Shown piece by piece: positions 49,620 to 58,009 of a DNA stretch of 64,000 nt. The DNA is taken from positions 6,820,001-6,884,000 of the forward strand of contig NZ_CP074102.1 in NCBI RefSeq assembly GCF_018310535.1. The letters run 5' to 3'. The DNA comes from Streptomyces mirabilis (GTDB taxonomy: Bacteria; Actinomycetota; Actinomycetes; Streptomycetales; Streptomycetaceae). The stretch's first letter is position 1; every line of letters begins with the position of its first letter. The notes beneath the pieces were generated by a model. The model was not told where the DNA came from, made no database searches, and saw only the letters and a program-made list of their open reading frames with translations. The position numbers and the translations under genes were made by a program.

Positions 49620-51139
49620 CGACCGGCCTCCTGAGTCGTGTTGAGGATATTGACCCCCTGGAAGAGAGCCGACGGGCAGCCGTGCGAGACCGCCGCGACC
49701 TGACCCGGCTGGGCCTTGCCGCAGTTGAAGGCACCGCCCAGGACGTACGTCCCCGGACCACCCACCGCGGCCATCGAACCCCAGAAGTCGGTGGTCGTGG
49801 CCTGGTACGCGACATCCCGCAGCTGCCCGGTGATCCGGCCGTTCTCGATCTTGAAGAACCGCTGGCCGGTGAACTGGAAGTTGTACCTCTGCATGTCGAT
49901 GGACCAGGACCGGTCACCGACGACGTAGATGCCGCGGTCCACGCCCCCGATCAGGTCCTCGGTCGAGTGCCCCGCGGGGTCCGGCTGGAGCGAGACGTTG
50001 GCCATGCGCTGTACGGGCACGTGCCCGGGGGAGTCGGCGTAGGCGCACCCGTTGGACCGGTCGAAGCCGGTGAGCTTCGCGATCCGCCGGTCCAGCTGGT
50101 AGCCGACGAGGGTGCCGTCCTTCACGAGGTCCCAGGACTGCCCCTCGACGCCCTCGTCGTCGTACCCGATGGTCGCGAGGCCGTGCTCGGCGGTGCGGTC
50201 ACCGGTGACGTTCATCCGCTCGGAGCCGTACCTCAGCTTGCCGAGCTGGTCGAAGGTGGCGAAGGAGGTGCCGGCGTACGCCGCCTCGTAGCCCAGCGCG
50301 CGGTCCAGCTCGGTGGCGTGGCCGATGGACTCGTGGATCGTCAGCCACAGATTGGAGGGGTCGACGACGAGGTCGTACAGCCCCGCCTCGACGCTCGGCG
50401 CCCGCATCTTCTCAGCGAGCAGCTCCGGGATCCGCGCGAGCTCGGACTCCCAGTCCCAGCCGGTGCCCCTCAGGTACTCCCAGCCGCGTCCGACCGGCGG
50501 CGCGATGGTGCGCATGGAGTCGAACTCGCCGCTGGACTCGTCGACGGCGACGGCGGTGAGCTGCGGGTGCAGCCGCACGCGCTGCTGGGTGGTCACGGTC
50601 CCGGCGGTGTCTGCGTAGAACTTGTTCTCGTGGACGGTCAGCAGCGAGGCGTCGACGTGGTTGACGCCGTCGGCCGCGAGCAGCCGCGCGCTCCAGTCCG
50701 CGAGCAGCCCGGCCTTCTCCTCGTCCGGCACGGAGAAGGGGTCGATGTCGTACGACGAGATCCACGTCTTCTCGGCGTGCACCGGCTCGTCCGCCAGCTC
50801 CACGCGTTCGTCGGAGCCCGCCGCCCTGATCACCTGGGCCGAGAGCTTCGCCATCGCCACGGCCTGCGACGCGACCTTCGCGGCCGCGTCCATCGTCAGA
50901 TCCACACCTGACGCGAACCCCCAGGTCCCGCCGTGCACCACCCGCACCGCGTACCCCAGGTCCGTGGTGTCCGACGATCCGGCGGGCTTGGCGTCCCGCA
51001 GCCGCCAGGACGCGCTGCGCACCCGCTCGAACCGGAAGTCCGCGTGCTCGGCCCCCAGCGCGCGCGCCCGTGCGAGCGCGGCGTCGGCCAGGGCCCGCAG
51101 TGGAAGTGCCGTGAAGGCTTCGTCGATGGAATGAGGCAC
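49616..51139 (-). CDS. tldD: TldD family zinc metallopeptidase
   Basis: A 507-residue protein with the active-site motif IHESIGHATELD (HExxxH) in the middle, preceded by the N-terminal TldD fold. Later ligand region GGAFNCGKAQPGQ and HGCPSALFQGVNI are present. It is the catalytic half of the heterodimer with TldE, coded just downstream with a 4-base overlap. No RiPP precursor or antitoxin gene lies beside the pair, so a housekeeping role is likely. It is divergent from fabG. Confidence 0.93.
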   Translation of the reverse strand: MPHSIDEAFTALPLRALADAALARARALGAEHADFRFERVRSASWRLRDAKPAGSSDTTDLGYAVRVVHGGTWGFASGVDLTMDAAAKVASQAVAMAKLSAQVIRAAGSDERVELADEPVHAEKTWISSYDIDPFSVPDEEKAGLLADWSARLLAADGVNHVDASLLTVHENKFYADTAGTVTTQQRVRLHPQLTAVAVDESSGEFDSMRTIAPPVGRGWEYLRGTGWDWESELARIPELLAEKMRAPSVEAGLYDLVVDPSNLWLTIHESIGHATELDRALGYEAAYAGTSFATFDQLGKLRYGSERMNVTGDRTAEHGLATIGYDDEGVEGQSWDLVKDGTLVGYQLDRRIAKLTGFDRSNGCAYADSPGHVPVQRMANVSLQPDPAGHSTEDLIGGVDRGIYVVGDRSWSIDMQRYNFQFTGQRFFKIENGRITGQLRDVAYQATTTDFWGSMAAVGGPGTYVLGGAFNCGKAQPGQVAAVSHGCPSALFQGVNILNTTQEAGR

Positions 51140-51242
51140 GGAGGTCTCCCTGCTGTCGTGGCCTGTCGGGTCCGATCATGTCGCGCGGGCGGGTGCGGGG
51201 GCCACATCTTTCCGTTCGCGTATCGAGGCTTTCTGTAGGGAT

Positions 51243-51272
51243 CCGACAGTGAGTCCCCCGCGCCACTGTCGG
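51243..51272. promoter_or_regulatory. Perfect inverted repeat between tldD and fabG
   Basis: CCGACAGTG (51243-51251) and CACTGTCGG (51264-51272), 12 bases apart, midway between divergent start codons. It could be an operator for either direction or a hairpin. I do not recognise the binding protein. Confidence 0.45.
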
Positions 51273-51367
51273 TGCCCGATTCTCCGGGAGGCGTAGGGGA
51301 CCGATAGGTTTCCAAGGAAGGCGCCTGTCTTGCAGGGGTTTCAGACAGCTATCGAAAGGGTGATCCG

Positions 51368-52087
51368 TTGAGCCGCTCGGTTCTCGTCACCGGAGGCAAC
51401 CGGGGCATCGGCCTCGCCATCGCCCGCGCGTTCGCCGATGCCGGCGACAAGGTCGCGATCACATACCGCTCGGGTGAGCCGCCGGCCGCCCTCACCGCAT
51501 TGGGCTGCCTCGCCGTCAAGTGCGACATCACCGACACCGAGCAGGTGGAGCAGGCCTACAAGGAGATCGAGGCCGAGCACGGCCCCGTCGAGATCCTGGT
51601 CGCCAACGCGGGCGTCACCAAGGACCAGCTTCTGATGCGGATGTCCGAGGAGGACTTCACCTCCGTCCTCGACACCAACCTGACCGGCGCCTTCCGGGTC
51701 GTCAAGCGTGCCAACCGTGGGATGCTCCGTGCCAAGAAGGGGCGGGTCGTCCTCATTTCGTCGGTCGTGGGGCTGCTCGGCTCCGCGGGGCAGTCGAACT
51801 ACGCCGCCTCCAAGGCCGCCCTCGTCGGCTTCGCGCGTTCACTCGCCCGCGAACTCGGCTCGCGCAACATCACCTTCAACGTCGTCGCGCCCGGTTTCGT
51901 CGACACCGACATGACCAAGGCGCTCACCGACGAGCAGCGTGAGGGCATCGTCGCCCAGGTGCCGCTCGGCCGGTACGCGCAGCCCGAGGAGATCGCCGCG
52001 ACGGTGCGGTTCCTCGCCTCGGACGACGCCTCGTACATCACTGGAGCCGTCATTCCGGTTGACGGCGGACTGGGAATGGGTCACTGA
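51368..52087 (+). CDS. fabG: 3-oxoacyl-ACP reductase FabG (MabA-like)
   Basis: A 239-residue SDR reductase of fatty-acid synthase II. TGGNRGIGLAIA at residues 8-19 is the NADPH loop, VANAGVT the second block, ISSVVGLLGSAGQSNYAASK the Ser-Tyr-Lys catalytic set and NVVAPGFVDTDMT the following loop. The start is a TTG at 51368 with AAAGGGTGA upstream; no ATG or GTG fits better. Five bases separate it from inhA, the same pairing as mabA-inhA in mycobacteria. Confidence 0.94.
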   Translation: MSRSVLVTGGNRGIGLAIARAFADAGDKVAITYRSGEPPAALTALGCLAVKCDITDTEQVEQAYKEIEAEHGPVEILVANAGVTKDQLLMRMSEEDFTSVLDTNLTGAFRVVKRANRGMLRAKKGRVVLISSVVGLLGSAGQSNYAASKAALVGFARSLARELGSRNITFNVVAPGFVDTDMTKALTDEQREGIVAQVPLGRYAQPEEIAATVRFLASDDASYITGAVIPVDGGLGMGH

Positions 52088-52092
52088 TCACC

Positions 52093-52860
52093 ATGAGCGG
52101 AATCCTCGAGGGCAAGCGCGTCCTGATCACCGGTGTGCTGATGGAGTCCTCCATCGCCTTCCACACCGCCAAGCTGGCCCAGGAGCAGGGCGCCGAGATC
52201 ATCCTGACCGCGTTCCCGCGGCCCACGCTGACCGAGCGCATCGCCAGGAAGCTCCCCAAGCCCACCAAGGTCATCGAGCTCGACGTGACCAACGACGAGC
52301 ACCTGGCGCGTCTCGCCGACGTCGTCGGTGAGGAGCTGGGCGGCCTCGACGGCGTCGTGCACTCCATCGGCTTCGCGCCGCAGGACGCCCTCGGTGGCAA
52401 CTTCCTCAACACCCCCTTCGAGTCGGTCGCCACGGCCATGCACGTCTCGGCGTTCTCCCTGAAGTCGCTGACCATGGCCTGCCTGCCGCTGATGCAGAAC
52501 GGCGGCTCGGTCGTCGGCCTCACCTTCGACGCGCAGTACGCGTGGCCGCAGTACGACTGGATGGGCCCGGCCAAGGCCGCCCTGGAGTCCGTGAACCGCT
52601 ACCTCGCCCGTGACCTGGGCAAGCAGAACGTGCGCTCCAACCTGATCTCGGCGGGCCCGATCGGCTCCATGGCCGCCAAGTCCATCCCGGGCTTCGGCGA
52701 GCTCGCTTCCGTCTGGGACACCCGGGCGCCCCTCGAGTGGGACCTCAAGGACCCGGAGCCGGCCGGCCGCGGTGTCGTCGCGCTGCTGAGCGACTGGTTC
52801 CCGAAGACCACCGGCGAGATCATCCACGTGGACGGCGGACTGCACGCCATCGGCGCCTGA
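52093..52860 (+). CDS. fabI: Enoyl-ACP reductase (InhA/FabI)
   Basis: A 255-residue NADH-dependent enoyl-ACP reductase. It has GKRVLITGVLMESSIAFHTA near the N-terminus (GxxxxxSIA cofactor loop), SIGFAPQDALGG, and the catalytic YxxMxxxK in YDWMGPAKAALES, closing with RSNLISAGPIGSMAAKSIPG. The LLITGxxxESSIAFH form and the YDWM motif are closest to mycobacterial InhA. Operon partner of fabG. Reduces the enoyl-ACP in the last step of elongation. Confidence 0.95.
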   Translation: MSGILEGKRVLITGVLMESSIAFHTAKLAQEQGAEIILTAFPRPTLTERIARKLPKPTKVIELDVTNDEHLARLADVVGEELGGLDGVVHSIGFAPQDALGGNFLNTPFESVATAMHVSAFSLKSLTMACLPLMQNGGSVVGLTFDAQYAWPQYDWMGPAKAALESVNRYLARDLGKQNVRSNLISAGPIGSMAAKSIPGFGELASVWDTRAPLEWDLKDPEPAGRGVVALLSDWFPKTTGEIIHVDGGLHAIGA

Positions 52861-53011
52861 TTTCCCCCGTCTGGCCGACGCCCCGTTTCCCGCAACGCGG
52901 GGAGCGGGGCGTCGCCCGTTCGGCCTAGTCGGCCGGGCGTCCCGGGCATCGCACCGCGCACGCTGGAACTACGCACCGCCCCGCAGCCGTACGGCCGAGG
53001 AGGTCCCCCTT

Positions 53012-53356
53012 GTGCGCCTGTCCCGCCGTTTTGCCCCGGTGTTCGCCGCTGTCGCCCTCATGATGGTTCTGCCGTACGACGCCGTGCCCCACGCGCGCGT
53101 AGTGCACGGAAGGCTCCCCGTCCCTCAGCCTTTCGGCGCTGAGTGCCGCACCACGGTCCAGGGGTCGCACGTGACCGCCTACTGCCACAACCCCTACCCG
53201 GAGACCGACCGGGTCGCCCTGCACATCGAGTGCGACCGCTGGTGGGACATCGACACCGACACCGACCCGGTCGACGCGGGCCCCGCGATGACGGTCCGGC
53301 TGGCCGGCCGGTGCTGGGAGGAGGTCCGGTCGGCTTGGGTCAGCCACCAGAAGTGA
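53012..53356 (+). CDS. Small secreted hypothetical protein
   Basis: A 114-residue precursor with a signal peptide (RLSRRFAPVFAAVALMMVLP) and a mature domain with four cysteines (AECRTT, AYCHNP, IECDRW, GRCWEE) that could form two disulfides. GTG at 53012 has a GAGGAGG site upstream. No family recognised. Monocistronic, convergent with the GntR gene 9 bases away. Confidence 0.75.
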   Translation: MRLSRRFAPVFAAVALMMVLPYDAVPHARVVHGRLPVPQPFGAECRTTVQGSHVTAYCHNPYPETDRVALHIECDRWWDIDTDTDPVDAGPAMTVRLAGRCWEEVRSAWVSHQK

Positions 53357-53365
53357 CCGTGTTCG

Positions 53366-54061
53366 TCAGCGGTCGGAGGCCGAGGGCCTGAGCCGTCCCG
53401 GACGGCACTGGAACGGATAGCCCCCGGCTTCCGCGCCTGCCGTCTCCCTGTCCCCCGCGCGGATCGCGTCGACGAGCCGCGCGTGGTCCATGTATGTCTC
53501 CGGCGTCAGCTTCCCGCCGACGTCCTCGCGCAGCCAGTCGCGCAGCACCTCGCCCAGGTCCGCGTACATCGCCGTCATGACGTCGTTGTGGGACGCGGCC
53601 ACGACCGCCAGGTGGAAGGTCGCGTCGGCGGCCACGAAGGCCTCCGCGTCACCCGACTCCCAGGCCTCCTCCCGCCGTACGAGCAGCGCGTCGAGCTGCT
53701 TCAGATCGCGCTCGGTGCGCCGCTCGGCGGCCAGCTTCGCCGCGCTCGACTCCAGCGTGGCGCGCAGCTCCGCGATGTGCCGCGGATCGGCGTCGGCGAA
53801 GCGCCGGTGCATCACGCCCGCGAGTTCGCTGGTCGCCACGACATAGGTGCCCGAGCCCTGGCGGATGTCGAGCAGACCGTTGTGGGCCAGCGCGCGGACG
53901 GCCTCGCGGACGGTGTTGCGAGCGACGCCCAGCTGGTCGACGAGCTCCGGCTCGGTGGGGATGCGGGAGCCGACCGGCCACTCGCCCGAGGTGATCTGGT
54001 TCCGCAGCTCGGCGATGACCTGCTCGGACAGCGCCGAACGGCGGGGGTGGCTCAGCGGCAT
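53366..54061 (-). CDS. GntR-family regulator (FadR/FCD type)
   Basis: A 231-residue repressor-type protein. The N-terminal winged helix (LSEQVIAELRNQITSGEWPV, then LGVARNTVREAVRALAHNGL) is followed by an all-helical FCD effector domain (about residues 95-215) with conserved histidine in DATFHLAVVAASHN. The ATG at 54061 is chosen; upstream codons run into the operator. It is divergent from an MFS transporter, and palindromes overlap that promoter, so it probably controls the transporter and itself. The ligand is unknown. Confidence 0.88.
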   Translation of the reverse strand: MPLSHPRRSALSEQVIAELRNQITSGEWPVGSRIPTEPELVDQLGVARNTVREAVRALAHNGLLDIRQGSGTYVVATSELAGVMHRRFADADPRHIAELRATLESSAAKLAAERRTERDLKQLDALLVRREEAWESGDAEAFVAADATFHLAVVAASHNDVMTAMYADLGEVLRDWLREDVGGKLTPETYMDHARLVDAIRAGDRETAGAEAGGYPFQCRPGRLRPSASDR

Positions 54062-54132
54062 GGCGGTCCTTCGTACGGGCCCGGTGTGATCGTTCGCGCG
54101 GGGCCGGAGAATCCGGAGATTAACGCAACGGG

Positions 54133-54165
54133 ATTGGACATCCAATCATCCCATGATTCTATGAT
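54133..54165. promoter_or_regulatory. GntR operator overlapping the MFS transporter promoter
   Basis: ATTGGA-CA-TCCAAT (54133-54146) is a perfect palindrome. A second imperfect one, CCCATGAT-TCT-ATGATGGG, spans about 54150-54168. The -10-like TATGAT (54160-54165) lies 7 bases before the transporter ATG, and TGGACA (54136-54141) is an 18-base-spaced -35. Binding here would block transcription. Confidence 0.6.
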
Positions 54166-54172
54166 GGGCCTC

Positions 54173-55477
54173 ATGGTGAGCGAGGAGACCCGGACGACGA
54201 CGTCCACACCCATATGCAGTTCCGCCGAGGGCACGGAGCCTCGATCGCAGCCCACGCGCGCGTGGATGACGCGGCTGGTGACGGTCGGCATCGTCCTCAC
54301 GGCCCTCAACCTGCGCCCCGCCATCACCAGCTTCGGCGCACTCCTGGAAGACGTGCGCGACGGGCTCGGCATGAGCGGCAGCGTCGCCGGACTGCTCACC
54401 TCCGTACCCCCGCTCTGCTTCGCCGTCTTCGGCGTCATGGCGCCGCGCCTCGCCCGCCGCTTCGGACCCGGCGCGGTCGTCTGCGCCGGAATGGTCGCCA
54501 TCACGGCGGGGCTCGCGATCCGGCCGTACATCGGGAGCGCGGTCGGCTTTCTGGCCGCCAGCGCCCTCGCACTGATGGGTATCGCCGTCAGCAACGTCCT
54601 GATGCCGGTGATCGTCAAACGCTGGTTCCCGGACCGGGTCGGCTCCATGACCGGCCTCTACTCGATGGCGCTCGCCCTGGGCACCTCGGCCGCGGCGGCG
54701 GTGACCGTGCCCGTGACCGACGCCCTGGGCGGCGGCTGGCAGTCGGGCCTCGCGGTGTGGGCGGGCCTGGCGGCGGCCGCCGTACTGCCCTGGATCGCGC
54801 TGGCACGCGCGCGGGGCGCCGATTCCCGCGACGGCGAGCCGGCGCGGGCGGCACACCCCGCCCGGCGGGAACCCGGCGCACTGCGCATCACCCGCAGCCG
54901 GACCGCCTGGGCGCTCGCCGTCTTCTTCGGACTCCAGGCCACCGCCGCGTACATCACGATGGGCTGGATGGCGCAGATCTTCCGCGATGCGGGTGTCTCC
55001 GCGGGCACCGCGGGGCTGCTCCTCGCCGTCACGATGGTGATGGGCGTGCCCTTGGCCTTCGTCATCCCGCGCCTCGCCACCCGCATGCCCCACCAGGGGC
55101 CGATCGTGGTCGCGCTCGGTGTCTGCGGCCTCGCGGGATACGCGGGCCTCTACCTCGCCCCGGCGGGCGGAGCCTGGGCCTGGGCTCTCCTGCTCGGTGT
55201 CTCCAACTGCGCCTTCCCGCTGGCCCTCACCATGGTCGGCATGCGGGCCAGGACCGGTGCGGGCGTCGCCCAGCTGTCGGCGTTCGCGCAGAGCACCGGG
55301 TATCTGATCTCGATCCCCGGACCCCTCCTCGTGGGCGTGCTCTACCAGCACAGCGGCGGCTGGGGGCTGCCGATCGCGCTCATGGCCGCCCTGATGATCC
55401 CGCAGATCGCGGTGGGCGTCCTGGCCGGCCGGGACCGCACGGTGGAGGACGAGGCCGCGCCCGGCCGACGCGCCTGA
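54173..55477 (+). CDS. CynX/NimT-type MFS transporter
   Basis: A 434-residue major facilitator with 12 hydrophobic segments. The block VLTALNLRPAITSFGALLED and the later NVLMPVIVKRWFPDRVGSMT are typical of the CynX/NimT subfamily, whose members export cyanate, nitroimidazole-like or other small compounds. The ATG at 54173 is leaderless with respect to TATGAT. It precedes a 37-residue companion gene and is divergent from a GntR regulator. Confidence 0.88.
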   Translation: MVSEETRTTTSTPICSSAEGTEPRSQPTRAWMTRLVTVGIVLTALNLRPAITSFGALLEDVRDGLGMSGSVAGLLTSVPPLCFAVFGVMAPRLARRFGPGAVVCAGMVAITAGLAIRPYIGSAVGFLAASALALMGIAVSNVLMPVIVKRWFPDRVGSMTGLYSMALALGTSAAAAVTVPVTDALGGGWQSGLAVWAGLAAAAVLPWIALARARGADSRDGEPARAAHPARREPGALRITRSRTAWALAVFFGLQATAAYITMGWMAQIFRDAGVSAGTAGLLLAVTMVMGVPLAFVIPRLATRMPHQGPIVVALGVCGLAGYAGLYLAPAGGAWAWALLLGVSNCAFPLALTMVGMRARTGAGVAQLSAFAQSTGYLISIPGPLLVGVLYQHSGGWGLPIALMAALMIPQIAVGVLAGRDRTVEDEAAPGRRA

Positions 55478-55525
55478 GACCCCCCCGAGGGCGGAGGTGG
55501 GGACGAAGGGTGCGAGACTGGCCGT

Positions 55526-55639
55526 ATGGCGCTCGACCCGAACCCCCAGAACGGCCAGAAGAAGCTGCTGCTCGTGCTCGGCGCGATGCTGGCCATCACC
55601 GTGATCATCGGCATCATCGCGTCGATCGCCTCACCCTGA
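55526..55639 (+). CDS. SGM_5486-type 37-residue transporter-associated protein
   Basis: A tiny protein, MALDPNPQNGQKKLLLVLGA at the start, followed by one transmembrane helix (about residues 14-34) and ending ASIASP. It matches, from memory, the SGM_5486 family of transporter-associated proteins regularly found after this MFS gene. ATG at 55526 follows GAGACT (55514-55519) by 6 bases, so it has its own leaderless transcript. Its role, perhaps stabilising the transporter, is not known. Confidence 0.8.
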   Translation: MALDPNPQNGQKKLLLVLGAMLAITVIIGIIASIASP

Positions 55640-55819
55640 CCGCCGCCGCGGGCTCCCTGGGCCGCCGATGGTGGGGCTAGCCCCCCTGTCCCCTAGGGGG
55701 TGAGTGTCAGGGTCAAGTGGGTGGATCACCGGATGGGTTGACGGCCCAGGAATCCGTAACTTCGAGATGTGGCCGCGAGGACGCGGACCACGGAGCATTC
55801 GAAGCCCCACGGAGGCGGC

Positions 55820-56035
55820 ATGTCGGCCCGTACGCACACCCGGCCCCACCCGGCGACCCCGGGCGGCGTGGACATCCGGCTGCCCTGGTGGGCCCTCGCC
55901 CTGCCCGCCCTCGCCTTCGTCGCCCTGCTGCTCCTGATACTGAACCCGGCGGACGCGCACGCCGCGGGCGGCGACCCCGCGATCACCCACCTCTTCGAGC
56001 GCGTCCAGCAGACGGTGCTGCACCAGACCCCCTGA
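55820..56035 (+). CDS. Small single-pass membrane protein
   Basis: A 71-residue protein with a Thr/Pro/His-rich start, one hydrophobic segment (about residues 23-42, PWWALALPALAFVALLLLIL) and a short outer or inner tail. GGAGG is 4 bases before the ATG at 55820. No family recognised. The gap 55640-55819 before it shows nothing else clear. Confidence 0.65.
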   Translation: MSARTHTRPHPATPGGVDIRLPWWALALPALAFVALLLLILNPADAHAAGGDPAITHLFERVQQTVLHQTP

Positions 56036-56100
56036 GCACCCCTGGGGGAGCAGGTCAACTCTCAGCGCCGCATGGCGTGTTTCATGCGAAGCTGGGACCC

Positions 56101-56619
56101 ATGAGCGTCGCAGAACCCCGCAGGATTGTCCTCTTCCGGCATGCGAAAGCCGACTGGCCACAGGTGTCCGACCACGAGCGGCCGCTCGCTGACCGGGGCC
56201 GTAAGGACGCCGCCCTCGCCGGACGCAAGCTGGCCGACACCGGGATCCCTTTCGATATGGCCCTCTGCTCCACGGCGACCCGCACCCGGGAAACCTGGAA
56301 GCTCGCCGTCCACGAGCTCCCGCACCGGCCGAAAACCGTCTATGAGGAGCGGCTCTACGAGGCCTCGCCCGGCGAGCTGATCGCCGTACTCAACGAGACC
56401 CCGGACGACGCGCACAACGTGGTCCTGATCGGCCACAACCCCGGCATCCAGGGCCTCGCCGACGTTCTGGCCGGACAGGCCGAGGGCGACACCCGCGCCC
56501 GGATGGCCGCCCACGGCTTCCACACGGGCGCCTTCGCCGTGCTCTCCGTCGAGGGCTCCTGGAAATCCCTGGAGCCCGGAGTGTGCACGCTGACCGACTA
56601 CTGGGCGCCGACCGAGTAA
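56101..56619 (+). CDS. SixA-type phosphohistidine phosphatase (histidine phosphatase superfamily)
   Basis: A 172-residue protein with the RHG-type motif LFRHAKADW near residue 12 and a second histidine in VVLIGHNPGIQGLAD, plus ATRTRETW in between. This is the branch-1 histidine phosphatase fold at SixA size. SixA in E. coli dephosphorylates phosphohistidine on signalling or phosphotransfer proteins. The target here is unknown. Confidence 0.88.
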   Translation: MSVAEPRRIVLFRHAKADWPQVSDHERPLADRGRKDAALAGRKLADTGIPFDMALCSTATRTRETWKLAVHELPHRPKTVYEERLYEASPGELIAVLNETPDDAHNVVLIGHNPGIQGLADVLAGQAEGDTRARMAAHGFHTGAFAVLSVEGSWKSLEPGVCTLTDYWAPTE

Positions 56620-56686
56620 CCCACCCGACAGGACGGGGGCCGGGCACCAGCACGGTTCCGGGCCCCCGCCGACGTATGTCCTGCCC

Positions 56687-57898
56687 TCAGTGGTCGCCGA
56701 GGTGCATGTCCGCCGCCTCGACCTCTTCGCGGGTGACACCCAGCAGATACAGCACGGTGTCCAGGAAGGGGAAATTCACCGCGGTGTGCGCGGCCTGGCG
56801 GACGACGGGCTTGGCGTTGAAGGCGACGCCGAGACCGGCCGCGTTGAGCATGTCGAGGTCATTGGCCCCGTCGCCGATCGCCACGGTCTGGGCGAGCGGC
56901 ACCCCCGCCTCGGCGGCGAACCGGCGCAGCAGCCGTGCCTTGCCCGCGCGGTCCACGATCTCCCCGGTGACCCTGCCCGTCAGCTTCCCGTCGACGATCT
57001 CCAGCGTGTTGGCCTGCGCGAAGTCGAGCCCGAGCCGCTCCTTCAGATCGTCCGTGACCTGCGTGAATCCGCCCGAGACGACACCGACTTGGAAACCGAG
57101 CCGCTTCAGCGTACGGATCAGCGTGCGCGCGCCCGGTGTCAGCCGCACCTCCTCGCGCACCTTGGTCACCACCGAGGCGTCCAGCCCCTTGAGCAGTGCC
57201 ACACGCGCGTGCAGCGACTGCTCGAAGTCCAGCTCCCCGCGCATCGCCGCCGCCGTCACCTCGGCGACCTGCTCCTCGCACCCGGCGTGCGCGGCGAAGA
57301 GCTCGATCACCTCGTCCTGGATGAGCGTCGAGTCCACATCCATGACGACCAGACGCTGTGCCCTGCGGTGCAGCCCCGCCGCCACCACGGCGATGTCCAC
57401 TCCGAGCGCCGCGGCCTCGGTCACCAGTGCGGTGCGCAGCGTCTCGGTCCCCGTACCGGACACGGCGAACTCGACCGCCGTCACCGGGTACTTGGCGAGC
57501 CGGAAGATACGGTCGATGTTGCCGCCGGTCTTGGTGATCCGGGCGGCGATCGCGGCCGTCGACTCGGCGGTGAGCGGATGCCCGAGCACGGTGACGAGGG
57601 ACCGCCCGAGGCCGCGCGGCCGGTTGTCGCCGAGGCCGGAGATGATCTCCGCCTGCATCTTCATCGACTCCGCCCAGCTGTGGACGGTGGCCCGCAGATC
57701 GCCCTCCAGGCCGGCCGGCGGCTCGGTCACGAGCGCGCAGAGCACGATCCGGCCACGGGTGACGACCTGCTCGATGTCGACCACCTCGACGGAGTAGGCG
57801 GCGAGGGTGTCGAAGAGTCCGGCCGTGATGCCCGGCCGGTCCTTGCCGAAGATCTTGACGAGGAGAGTGGGGACCTCGGGGGTCTGCGAAGCGCTCAT
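56687..57898 (-). CDS. serB: Phosphoserine phosphatase SerB
   Basis: A 403-residue enzyme for the last step of serine synthesis. It has two N-terminal ACT-like regulatory domains (about residues 8-80 and 98-170) and a C-terminal HAD phosphatase domain with VVMDVDSTLIQDEVIE (catalytic Asp pair), VSGGFTQVTD and AIGDGANDLDML. The double-ACT form is the one described for mycobacterial SerB2. ATG at 57898 has GTGGAG 5 bases upstream. It is convergent with SixA. Confidence 0.94.
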   Translation of the reverse strand: MSASQTPEVPTLLVKIFGKDRPGITAGLFDTLAAYSVEVVDIEQVVTRGRIVLCALVTEPPAGLEGDLRATVHSWAESMKMQAEIISGLGDNRPRGLGRSLVTVLGHPLTAESTAAIAARITKTGGNIDRIFRLAKYPVTAVEFAVSGTGTETLRTALVTEAAALGVDIAVVAAGLHRRAQRLVVMDVDSTLIQDEVIELFAAHAGCEEQVAEVTAAAMRGELDFEQSLHARVALLKGLDASVVTKVREEVRLTPGARTLIRTLKRLGFQVGVVSGGFTQVTDDLKERLGLDFAQANTLEIVDGKLTGRVTGEIVDRAGKARLLRRFAAEAGVPLAQTVAIGDGANDLDMLNAAGLGVAFNAKPVVRQAAHTAVNFPFLDTVLYLLGVTREEVEAADMHLGDH

Positions 57899-58009
57899 GG
57901 TGACTCCACCGTATCCGGCACCCAGTGCCTTCCGCCCCTGAGGTCCGTCCAGCGGACGGGGAACACTGGGTGTCGGAGCGGTGTCGAGCGCGTTGCCCGG
58001 CAACGGCGA

